Assembly: GCF_000485595.1 (NCBI RefSeq)
Contig: NW_014577434.1
Span: forward strand, 173,843-200,011
Reading direction: 5' to 3'
Length of the DNA: 26,169 nucleotides
Source of the DNA: Priapulus caudatus
Lineage: Eukaryota > Priapulida > Priapulimorpha > Priapulimorphida > Priapulidae
Below the pieces are notes generated by a model. That model did no database searches. It had not been told where the DNA came from and saw nothing but the letters and a program-made list of their open reading frames with translations. This document shows positions 1-9,900 of this stretch, one piece after another (position 1 is the stretch's first letter; each line of letters opens with the position of its first letter). The position numbers and the translations under genes were made by a program.

Positions 1-38
1 CTCTCTATCTCTCCCTCTCCCTCCCTCTCTCTCTATCC

Positions 39-94
<56 letters not shown>

Positions 95-171
95 CTGTCT
101 TTTACTCTCTATCTCTCACACATCTCTCTTTTTCTGCCTCTCTCTCCCTCTCCCTCCCTCTCTCTCTATCC

Positions 172-233
<62 letters not shown>

Positions 234-293
234 CTGTCTTTTACTCTCTATCTCTCACACATCTCTCTTTTTCTGCCTCTCTCCCTCCTACCA
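1..293. repeat. CT-rich tract in two tandem copies of about 133 bp
   Basis: A (CT)n/(CTTT)n pyrimidine tract with the marker ctctatccctctgtc occurs at 31 and again at 164, so the unit is about 133 bp. The second copy of the surrounding segment (about 8921-9085) has a single, diverged unit. On the minus strand this is GA-rich sequence in intron 4 of the CTHRC1-like gene. Confidence 0.9.
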
Positions 294-338
294 TACCTCT
301 CTCCTTCCTGAACCGACTGTAGTCTTAGCGATACATAC

Positions 339-546
339 TAGTCGTTGGAATGTGCTGGTTCTCATTGGGTAGTTTGGTCAACATTGTGCCGTCGATGCTG
401 GTCGGGTTGATGCACTCCTCATTATTAAACGTTATGTACCACCGTGCACAGGATCCATAGCTTGTCCCTGTGTGTATCAGTCGTATATTGCCATGCCAGA
501 TGACATACAGTGCTGTGTGTGAGCTAATCTTGTTGAACTTGCATGT
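339..546 (-). CDS. CTHRC1: CTHRC1-like copy 1, exon 4: core of C-terminal domain
   Basis: The acceptor is tttttcaaaacag and the donor is A|GTATGT. It enters in phase 0 and leaves in phase 1, with 69 codons. It begins [20 protein letters not shown] and contains [13 protein letters not shown], aligning with CTHRC1 (ALRVLFSG and RWYFTFNGAEC). The double Cys before R-W-Y in human is a single Cys here. The frame is open throughout, unlike copy 2. Confidence 0.87.
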
Positions 547-3065
547 CTGTTTTGAAAAATTTCACCATATAAGTCCATATCTCGTCACAGTGATCAGGTC
601 GTTACAAAATTTACATTTTTTGAAAATAATCTAATGGGTAGAAATACGGTTGAGTTGTGTTGTGAGTTTGTGGCGTAGGAATTTTAGCGCGCTTCTTAAC
701 GCTTCTTATCGCACTTACACTGATGAGTCCACTATCTATGTCAAGGTTAAGGTCCCACCACGCACACTGCTTGATGTTCCTGGCAGGACATGAGCATATA
801 GCTGGCGCATCTATAGTGATGTAAGATTAGTCAAAGTGTAGCAAATGTGCAAGTAAAGACAATATGTAGCCTGTCAGATCAAAACATGCCGTAGGACTCA
901 ATTCGGACATTATGAGTTAGTAGTTTTATCAGAAAGACCATTCAATTCTGGTTATTTTGACACCAAGATCTTCTTCATAGGTCACATGGTTCGGAAGTTA
1001 TGAGCATTTGAGTAGTTGGAATCAGGCTGATTTTGGAAAACAAAGTTCAGAGTAATTAGGTCATAAAGTTCAAGTTTGTTTTCATTTGGCCTTCATTTGG
1101 ACAAAAATCTGAAAAAATATCTTTCCATTGAGCTAGGACACATGAATTTTTGCATGACGTACCAGACATAATAACCATCCACTGTATGTAAGTACGAAAA
1201 TGGTAGCTTACCAAATGGTAAATAATTCAGGTAATTAATTAGGGTAATTAAAACATCAATAATAAACACATAAAATAACATTAATAAACACATAAAGACA
1301 CACTTTTGGCCAGTTTTATTGATGTAACATCGAACATGGATAACTACTAAAGGTATTTATGACAAAAAAATCGGCTTTTTACTACTTTTAGGTGAAAAAT
1401 CACCTATCAGAATGAACATTGAAGTCCTACGGCATGTTTTGATCTGACAGGCTACATATATGTACGCGAGGTAGCTGAAAGAAACAATATATAGTTGTAT
1501 TATTTTATTTTTATTGCCAAGATCTTGGACACATATGATATTCCTGCAACATGAGTTATTTTGATTATATGATTATGTAGTTATATACATAGTTTGATTA
1601 TATTAGAAAACAACCAAACTATAATAAATTACTCGTTCCAAATTGAAATTAGAGCAATTGATGTGATTAGGCAATGGAAAATGCATTTCGAATTACTGTT
1701 TCATGCAGCAGTAAACGTTTCGCATTCGCTTTACTATTGTTAATTTACTTGTTAAATTGCTTTACGTACCACTGTCTCCTATTTCTCCCTTGGCTCCAGA
1801 ATTGCCCTCTCTTCCATCCCGGCCTGGAAGCCCATCCCTGCCAACCTGGCCATCTCTGCCAGGCAATCCTGGTGGACCCTGTGCACACTGCCAGCAATTT
1901 TTTTTAAAACGGGTCTCTTTCAACTGCTGCGTAGATTACTATACAGCCTACCGTGAGACTAAGCCATAAATCTGCCGTAGTAGAATAATAGGAACGGAAA
2001 TATTTATGCACAGTATTTATGGATTAAAGATTATGTGAGGGATTTGTGGGGTTTTGAACCACAGTCTTTTTCTCTCATGCATGCAACAGGTTGACAAACT
2101 TTATGTGAACCCAAACTATGCTGGTACTGGTTGGTTGCCACTCTATAACATTATAACTTATTACCCGTAATGCGTGAAGTAATTATTAAGCTGTAAGTGG
2201 AGATCTCTGCCAGCATCATTTAATCACATGCTCATGCTGTTCATGGAGCATCATGCTTCATTTAATCACATATCAGTCTCGAATCATAATAAATCCGGGA
2301 ATCATTGATTCCGAGATCATAAATGATGGTCAGAGCACGGGAACAGTGCCCATACTATACAGTCAGCCCAACAATGGCTACCTAGTTTCCAATACCTACC
2401 ATTGAAAGGCTAGTAGTTGCAAATAAAATATTTGCATGCGTCACAAGCCTGTCTTTGCAAGTATTCAATTATATAAATTTGTTTAATCAGCATTTTATTT
2501 TCTTATTTCTGGCCTAAGATCACTACCCCTATCGTTATCGTAATCCTATACATGAATAGATTAGTTATGGGAATTTACTATAGGTACTGGTTTAGAGTTG
2601 TGAATTCCGACGATGTAAAAAAATCTTCGAAGTTCATCTAGCACTTTTTTTCACTTATCATAGCACAGGAATATCACATTTCCACTTGTCACTCCTGTCA
2701 CAATAAGTACCGATAATTGTTATAGAGTGCTGGTGAGCCATTCTTGTGTGGTCACCTAATTTTACATTAATTTCTTTAATTAAATTTGATATCTTTATTA
2801 GTATATAGTCACACTGTGGCTACTGTGAGCATTATCAAGAGCGAATAATAATCAGAGCTAATAATAATCAAGAGCTAATAATACTAATAAAGGTATTATT
2901 AGCTCTTGGCATTATGTATATACTCAAGTATATATATATGTGTACGTTTATGTTGCTAATGATGGATGCTCTACTTACCTGTTCAGCTGTGTGCGCAACA
3001 GGCTCACAAGACGTGATAACCACATACAGAATGATGAAAAAACAAGCAGCATTTAGTAGATTCAT
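339..3065 (-). CDS. CTHRC1: CTHRC1-like secreted collagen-repeat protein, copy 1 (exons 1-4; last exon outside the window)
   Basis: Four minus-strand exons (2979-3065, 1766-1887, 719-779, 339-546) join in consistent phases 0, 2, 0 and end in phase 1. They encode a signal peptide, the sequence CAQ plus 12 Gly-X-Y triplets, and most of a CTHRC1 C-terminal domain. CTHRC1 is a secreted extracellular-matrix glycoprotein, linked in vertebrates to Wnt/planar polarity signalling and matrix remodelling; here only the family is claimed. The order, the 12 triplets and motifs such as IKQCAW, CKFNKI and CARWYITFN match human CTHRC1 as I recall it (YKQCSW, CTFTKM, CQRWYFTFN). With the last exon of copy 2 the protein would be about 212 residues, against 243 in human. 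The gene lies antisense in the intron before the first spectrin exon. Confidence 0.85.
719..779 (-). CDS. CTHRC1: CTHRC1-like copy 1, exon 3
   Basis: This 61-base exon has acceptor atgtcctgccag and donor GTAAGT. It supplies one base to complete Thr, then 20 codons: [20 protein letters not shown]. The K-Q-C-x-W ... L-N-x-x-I-D-x-G-x-I pattern matches the start of the CTHRC1 C-terminal domain. It is too short to be called as an ORF but fits in phase with both neighbours. Confidence 0.85.
862..1459. mobile_element. 598-bp MITE-like element with 37-bp perfect terminal inverted repeats (copy 1)
   Basis: Positions 862-898 are the exact reverse complement of 1423-1459. The core starts TGTAGCCTGTCAG and is flanked by TA on both sides, as expected of Tc1/mariner-type target duplications. 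It sits in intron 2 of CTHRC1-like copy 1 and has no transposase. The interior is AT-rich with no convincing coding. Confidence 0.8.
1766..1887 (-). CDS. CTHRC1: CTHRC1-like copy 1, exon 2: collagen triple-helix repeats
   Basis: The acceptor is ttgctggcag and the donor is AC|GTAAAG. It enters in phase 0 and leaves in phase 2. The exon reads CAQ, then exactly 12 uninterrupted Gly-X-Y triplets: [19 protein letters not shown], then [18 protein letters not shown]. The leading C-x-Q-G-P matches CTHRC1 (CLQGP in human), where the Cys probably bonds chains of the trimer. An alternative donor one codon earlier (G|GTACGT) breaks the phase to exon 3. Confidence 0.88.
1888..2978 (-). other. Intron 1 of CTHRC1-like copy 1
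   Basis: This is AT-rich sequence between the signal peptide and collagen exons. Apart from the hairpin near its 5' end I see no exon, RNA gene or further repeat. Confidence 0.7.
2869..2908. repeat. Perfect 16-bp hairpin in CTHRC1-like intron 1 (copy 1)
   Basis: CAAGAGCTAATAATAC (2869-2884) is followed by an 8-base loop and then its exact complement (2893-2908). It lies 70 bases past the exon 1 donor. Degenerate AGAGC-AATAATAAT repeats precede it. The same structure occurs in copy 2 at 11638-11677. Confidence 0.8.
2979..3065 (-). CDS. CTHRC1: CTHRC1-like copy 1, exon 1: signal peptide
   Basis: This 29-codon exon begins [20 protein letters not shown], a short N-region followed by a hydrophobic core typical of a signal peptide, and ends EPVAHTAEQ. 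The start has A at -3 (AAACATGAA). An upstream in-frame ATG at 3143 would add 26 residues before the hydrophobic core and is less likely. The donor is ideal (CAG|GTAAGT) and leaves in phase 0. Confidence 0.8.
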
Positions 3066-3293
3066 GTTTGATGCAATGTGCTGGTACGAGTGTGCACCAA
3101 ATGTGCTGTCCCATTTTCCTTCGCCAATACTCATATCTCGCATTTAGCGGATATGACTCCACCTAAGTGAGTAGTGTTTGGTGTAGATATGCCATGGGTG
3201 TTAGGGCAGGAAAGCGGAAGTATACGGATAGGAGTTTTTTGCGGTGTGGTTGATATTTCAACCAGTCAATCATATTTCATCATATATTATTAT

Positions 3294-3340
3294 TTTTAGC
3301 TCATCTGACGAAGTCAGATGCAGCTTGTAGAATCGCACAG
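3294..3340. repeat. 46-bp truncated start of the B repeat
   Basis: The sequence atttttagctcatctgacg and the following bases to ...agaatcgca match the starts of B (6208-6221 plus 6755-6788) and B' (12062-12108). The B body is missing here, and a 25-bp minisatellite follows at once. Confidence 0.8.
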
Positions 3341-3525
3341 GCCATTCTATCATATGTCATACACGGCCATTCTATCATACGTCATACACGGCCATTCTAT
3401 CATACGTCATACACGGCCATTCTATCATACGTCCTATACTGTCATTCCATTATCTGTCCAACACTGCCGTTCTGTTATTCGTCCCACACTGTTGTTCCAT
3501 CATCCGTTCCGCACTGCCATTGCAT
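3338..3525 (+). repeat. 25-bp minisatellite, about 7 decaying units
   Basis: Units of about 25 bp built on ggccattctatcatacgtc are near-identical for the first four and then drift. They give a spurious open frame of 140 codons (3318-3740) with no protein-like character. The stretch from 3526 to the first spectrin exon holds nothing I can identify. Confidence 0.85.
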
Positions 3526-3844
3526 TGCTCCTCTCCTGCCGTTGCATCCATGCTCCAATGCCGTTCTATCCATTGTATACTGCCATTCAAGCACTATTGA
3601 TGTCATCCTCAGTCAAATTGTTGTTTACAGTTGCCAGTCAAATCCATCAATATGCTGTAATCCTATATTGTGTACTCCACTTCTGCTGTACTACTTACAT
3701 ACCCTTGAAATGGTTAGTCGTGTATACTGTTATTAGATAACAATAACTAATATAGTAAGTATTGTAAACTAATATAATATAATTAATTAGCAATAGTCTG
3801 TCTGTGACTGTGAGTACCTGATGTCACATGCAATTGTGTTACAG

Positions 3845-3969
3845 GCTTGTGGAGTTCTATGTGGAGAGGAATGAGCTGACAGTGCAGCTACAAGAGGTTC
3901 AAGCCAAACTAGACACATGTGATAAGCAAGACATGCCCATCATTATGGAGCAGATCAACACTGTTAGAG
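3845..3969 (+). CDS. Spectrin gene exon 1 of window
   Basis: The acceptor is ttgtgttacag and the donor is GTACGT. The exon enters in phase 2 (one leading base) and leaves in phase 1, encoding 41 full codons that start [11 protein letters not shown]. It is charged helix typical of a spectrin repeat. Its phase-2 entry means the previous exon, left of the window, ends two bases into a codon. CTHRC1-like copy 1 lies on the opposite strand in the intron just upstream. Confidence 0.85.
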
Positions 3970-6900
3970 GTACGTACCACTCTTATGACTGATTCTGACT
4001 TGCCTTCTATCCATCCCTTATGTTCAAACTCTACTGCAACTTCACCACTAAATTATTTATTTCTTTTCCTAGTGCTGCCATAATAGCTTTTCTATGTATT
4101 GGTGGAAGAATCTGGTCTTTCCATATGTAAAAACTCTAGTTTCTCTCAATTTTCGTTACCAACATGCACAAATACGTATCAATATAAGTGGAAGCAATGT
4201 GATTATAACTCGCCATGTCTACATTTCAGGCAAGCTTGATAAACTTGGAAATGAGCAAGGAGAGATCAAGCAGCTTCTAAGCACTGCACAGGTGACGCTA
4301 GCGCCCCCTCCTGCCCAGGAGGTGCAGTGGGAAGAACAGGATGTCATCTGCATACAAGCAGACCTACAGACCATGTCTAAGTATGTCCTCACAAACATAG
4401 ACACATTAAAATATACACGCATGCATGCACGCACGCACGCAGGCACACACGCACGCACACACGCACGCATGCATTACTTTGGCAATGTGTCTTCATGCGT
4501 AATTATTGTTGCATTCTGTGTATGATGTTATTAATCCAAATATCGTCATATTGTAGTTGTTTGTTAGTTAGCTATTAGGCAGCACGTTTTGTTACTTCTA
4601 GACCAAACATTCTATTAGAAACTTATTTCCAGCTGCTGACGTAAAAGTGTCCTGTCTTTTTTTCAGAACGGCAGATTCCATTCAGCAACACATTCAAGAT
4701 AGGGAGCTGCAGCTAGCTGAAACCGCTGCCAAGTGGGAACAATTGCAGGGACTACGAACTGAATTGCTTCCCAGGTTGCAGGAACTCGAGCAGCGACTGG
4801 TGGAGGCGGCTCCCACTCATCCAATCCGGGACGAGTTCCAAAAGTGTCTATGGACCAGCGAGGTTCGTATCATGGTGGCTCTATCTGATTAACGTGTAGA
4901 TAGAAACGGTGACGGAAAACAGTGTACCTTTGAATTCCAAGCACGTTTAAGAGCTTGAACAGCATTACGAATACATCAGTCATGAGAGTCTTTGTGGCTT
5001 TGTTCGGGCAGGTTGTGCAGTCCAGCCTGATATCGAGAGAAGAAGACTTTGACAAGCTAAAGGAGGCAGCACAGGAAGTAGAAGCTGCGAACCCAGACAA
5101 GACGTCAGAAGTGCGTCGGGTTGTGGAGGAGATTGAGACTCTGTGGACCCAGGTTGAGACGACCAGCCATCGCACCGTGGATACGGTCACGTCCATGATC
5201 GAAAATTGGAAGGTACGCTAAAACAGAGGTGACGCAGACTAAAATCCCAAGTTATTTGTAATTGGATGTTAGCATTTTTCCTAAATTTTTAACAAATAGG
5301 TTTCCGCAAAAAATTGTTTAAACAACAATTTACAAGTGAAATTCTAAGGAGATATAATGCTTATGAACGAGAGAAACTATGGGTTCAAATTGTCGACTTA
5401 TAGCAGATAAAATTGGTTAGTCAGAACCAAAATCATTCTCTCTTCAACGTTTTACAGACGTTTGAAGAAATCTGTACAAGAATGGCTGAAGGTTTGCATT
5501 CCGTGGAAGTGGATCTCAACAAGGAGAGACCACTGACCAATCAGGACAGCTTATCGACTTACATAGAGGAACTAATGGTATGGCTCTCTCTTAAACCAAC
5601 ATAATTGATCATATTGGCAAAGCGTATAAGATACTGTAATTAACTCCTTGTAGACCTGCACATAAGAGTCATTCAAAGCAAATTCCAAATGTGTCCTTTG
5701 CATAAAAATGTACATTTTATAGATGCAGTTTTTCCTCTATAACTCAAACTCAAGGGAACTGCCAAAAGTGTTCTTCATATGATAGGTGTCTGTTATGTAG
5801 ATGTGATATAGGTTTTACTACATTTTGTATTAACAATCACGTAGTTTATTAGTGTGATATTTAATTTTACTCCGTTACGCATATTAACATTGAATACATG
5901 ATGACATGGTTATGATTTTACTGTTACAGGAAACTGCAGCAATCCTGCAGGTATTGGAACCAGAGATTGCAGACATGAAAACCAGGGGGCACCACGTGTC
6001 TGAGCGAAGGACAGCAGTACCACTGTTGGACGCAGGCACGGCAGAGGAAGTGTACACAACCCTAAAGGAGACTTACGCAGACTGCAGTCGTCGCTGGAAG
6101 GAAGACCAGCAGCAGTTGAACGAAATAAACGATTCTCTCGGTATGTGGAGTAGTGTGTTGCTTACTACCAGCAGTTCACTAAGTAATAATAATACATTTG
6201 TTTGCATTTTTAGCTCATCTGCAGGGGCGTAGCCAGGATTTTCAAAGTTCTAGGCACGACTATCTGAGCGGAGCGCCACCATCGGTTGGCGCGGAGCGTA
6301 CAAGAAAATTGTTGGTTTTACAAACCCCCCAGATGGCCGGAAACGGCCCTTCCCGAGTGTTCATTCTGGTTCCCTGGCCTCTTGCTAACTTGAGACACCT
6401 CATTCAATATCACTTTTAACCAAAACACAAACGAGTTAAAATTAGTGTTACGAATCGAGTTTAAAATGTTAAAAAAAACTGACAAGAATCGGATCCTCAG
6501 TCTTTTTCGGCGGGTGAGTGTTGAATGAAACGGCACGCGATAGAAATGACAGCCTAGATGACAGAAGAGATAGTCGTCACCTAATTTAGCCATATTCTGG
6601 CTAGCGTTCATTTTCAATAGTTTTTCCTGCCTAGACTCTTAAACTCGTCCAGCAAGCTTATGGATTTGAATTATGGGTGTTTTAAAAAAAACATAAACTT
6701 GGCAAAAAAAGTGTAGGCCCGGGCCTACAGTGCTACATACTGGCTACGCCCCTGATCTGACGTAGTCAGGTGCAGCTTGTAGAATCGCATGATTGTCCAT
6801 CCGTCCGGCCGTCCGTGGCGTCCGTCCTTCCGTGCCGTCGCCGTCCGGTCAACAGTTGGGCACAAATCATAACCGCTTCGACGTACGGTCACGATATTCG

Positions 6901-9900
6901 GGACGTGGGGGGTGAATCCGAAACGAGTTGGGGTGTCGAAGCTGAGGGTCAAAGGTCAAGAGGTGTAAAAGAAGGGGGAACATTCCTCCTTAACTTAAGG
7001 TATAGGGAGGAAATGCAGAATTGCGGCACAAATCTAAACAGTCTTGACCTAGGCTTGTGATAGTCGCGTGTACAGCATCATGGTAGGAAAAGCCATCACT
7101 GTGCCGAAATTAGAGTTCACAGGTCAAAGGTCAATGGGCACAGGGCAGATTTTGGACATTTCTGAGGACATGGTCTGATGGAGCGATTGAAAAACTTTTT
7201 TGTTTCAGCGGGGACCTAGCATTTTTATGGCTTTATTGAAAGGACCATGAAATGTAATTTCTGCTGACATGCGAAGAGTAAGTGTCGGATAAACCTTTTG
7301 ACCCTCAAGAGGCGCGGTTAAACATGGATGTCTTTACTGTTAGAAAGAATTTGACTGGCCGGTTTGCTAGTAGAATCTATACATGCCTGGATGTATGAGG
7401 CTACAATGTCACAGTGAAATTTCAAAAGCTAAATTTGGTTGAAGAAGGTTTATGCTCCTTAAATCGTTTAATTTCATATGGCATTCTGTACTGTCAGTGT
7501 GTTACATGTAACGTATGCCACTGCCAGTGGCCACTGCCAGTGCATGTGGTGGTGGTACTGTGTAGTTTTTGCCTGCGTTAATTAGTTACAGGTGGCAGCT
7601 CTCTATTTCAGCCTGTAGGCTTGCGTAGGTAAATGGATGAGTGCTTACCTATTCTGTCTTGCAAAATAGTTGTTGCCACTACGTACGATGGGAGCTTCCA
7701 TTTTTAATCTGAAGACACTTAAACGTACGCGCCATTTCGTGGCAACTTTCATAACGATCCCAACGAACATTCCTTTGAGAAGGTTCCTGATACCATCCCT
7801 GTGCCTTCCACTGTTTCGGCGTGTATGTGAAACACATTTTGGGACTAACAGGTTTACTAGAATCCCACCACTCCACCACAGAGTTACCGCAGTAGACGTT
7901 AGATGAGCACTGTCACTCTGCGGCACTTGTTCATAAAAGCTATATTGTGTATTACTGAACATTAACAGGGAATGTAAATCGCCTATTAGGTTAGAAATGT
8001 ATGACTGAATAAGTGATGGATTTTGAGAAAATCAGTCAGTAAAAAACACAGTGTGTGTACAATAATCATATTCCACGCATTTGCAAGTATTGATGCGTAA
8101 TAAATTCTGCATTATTGCTTTGTGCAATGCCAGTGCTGTCATACATGTTTAGTGCTAGTGAGAAAGCGCAGTAGCCAAGGAGAAATGCAGAGTTGGTGTT
8201 TTGCGAAAGCCATGCTTTTAGCAGCGTTTATAATATGCAAGGTTTATTTTAAGTACAGCTTTGTTGCTGGCATAGAAGCCAGCCTGTAAGCAACTAGCCT
8301 GTACACAGGCACTTGATAGCAGGGTGATAATAATGCTAACGTGAAAAATTGGTGTTAGCGCAAAGGCCCAGTTACTGAAACCTATATGCAGAGTTTCTTT
8401 AATAAGTGTAGTCCATCTCCTCGACAATTATGCGTGAGGTACTGTGCCAGCTGGTGTATCGATCTCCGTGGTCAGTAACACTGGGCCATGGGCGACAGTT
8501 GCCTAACTGCAGAGCTACATCTATCGTTCCTGCAGGTTGGCCCAGGCATATGCCCTGAACTGTAAAGCAGACAGGCAAAGAACGAATCATGTACTGGCTT
8601 GAATCGTGTAAATTAATTCAGAGCTTTGTGCTGATCTTGGTGTTGCATAAATGGATGCTTCCACATATTACTGCCAGTGCTCGTTCTGCTAGTTCTTAGT
8701 TGACAGAATGATGCTATGAGAGGTAGCTCTCACTCCCATTTACTCTCACACTTTGCAACTTTTTCCCACTCCTCTCTCTTCATTCCCTTTCTCCCTTTTT
8801 TGCACTCTCTTCCTTTCTCTTTCTCTCCCCCTATATCTTTTTCTCCCTCCTCTCTTTTTGTCTCTCTCTGTCTCCCCTTGTCTTTCCCACACATCTTCCT
8901 CACTCCCACATTGCCCTCTCTCTATCTCTCCCTCTCCCTCCCTCTCTCTCTATCCTTCTGTCTGTCTGTCTCTCTCTCTTTCTTTCTTTCTCTTCCTCTT
9001 CTTTTTTCTTCTCTTTCTCTGTCTTTTACTCTCTATCTCTCACACATCTCTCTTTTCTGGCCTCTCTCCTCCTACCATACCTCTCTCCTTCCTGACCCAC
9101 TGTAGTCTTAGCGATACATACTAGTCGTTGGAATGTGCTGCGTTCTCATTGGGTAGTTCTGGTAAACATTGTGCCGTCGATGCTGGTCGGGTTGATGCAC
9201 TCCTCATTATTAAACGTTATGTACCACCGTGCACAGGATCCATAGCTTGTCCCTGTGTGTATCAGTCGTATATTGCCATGCCAGATGACATACAGTGCTG
9301 TGTGTGAGTTAATCTTGTTGAACTTGCATGTCTGTTTTGAAAAATTTCACCAGATAAGTCCATATCTCGTCACAGTGATCAGGTCGTTAACAAACTTTAC
9401 ATTTTTTGAAAATAATCTAATGGGTAGAAATACGGTTGAGTTGTGTTGTGAGTTTGTGGCGTAGGAATTTTAGCACGCTTCTATACGCTTCTTATCGCAC
9501 TTACACTGATGAGTCCACTATCTATGTCAAGGTTACGGTCCACCACGCACACTGCTGATGTTCCTGGCAGGACATGAGCATGTAGCTGGCGCATCTATAG
9601 TGATGTAAGATTAGTCAAAGTGTAGCAAATGTGCAAGTAAAGACAATATGTAGCCTGTCAGATCAAAACATGCCGTAGGACTCAATTCGGACATTATGAG
9701 TTAGTAGTTTTATCAGAAAGACCATTCAATTCTGGTTATTTTGACACAAAGATCTTCTTCATAGGTCCACATGGTTCGGAAGTTATGAGCATTTGAGTAG
9801 TTGGAATCAGGCTGATTTTGGAAAACAAAGTTCAGAGTAATTAGGTCATAAAGTTCAAGTTTGTTTTCATTTGGCCTTCATTTGGACAAAAATCGGAAAA

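Larger units (their letters stand above)
1..3336. repeat. Segmental duplication, left copy (segment A)
   Basis: From about 1 to 3336 the sequence matches about 8755-12106 almost base for base, with scattered one-base indels and few substitutions. The offset is 8,783 at exon 4 of the CTHRC1-like gene. The copy ends with a 46-bp fragment that is also the start of segment B. Confidence 0.9.

Noticed and set aside
1674-1969. Pro-rich plus-strand frames of 70 and 77 codons
   Set aside because: They are the complement of the collagen exon (1766-1887, minus). The minus strand has the Gly-X-Y register and splice sites.
3318-3740. 140-codon open frame with repeated His/Ile/Tyr
   Set aside because: It covers a 25-bp minisatellite whose unit is not a multiple of three, and has no splice context.
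7645-7962. 105-codon minus-strand frame with a partial copy at 12924-13109
   Set aside because: The two copies differ by indels that ignore the reading frame, and the peptide resembles nothing I know. A non-coding 5' exon remains possible and is listed as a finding.
8716-9124. Two open plus-strand frames of Ser/Leu/Phe/Pro
   Set aside because: They reflect a pure pyrimidine tract, and the matching region at 1-300 does not keep them.
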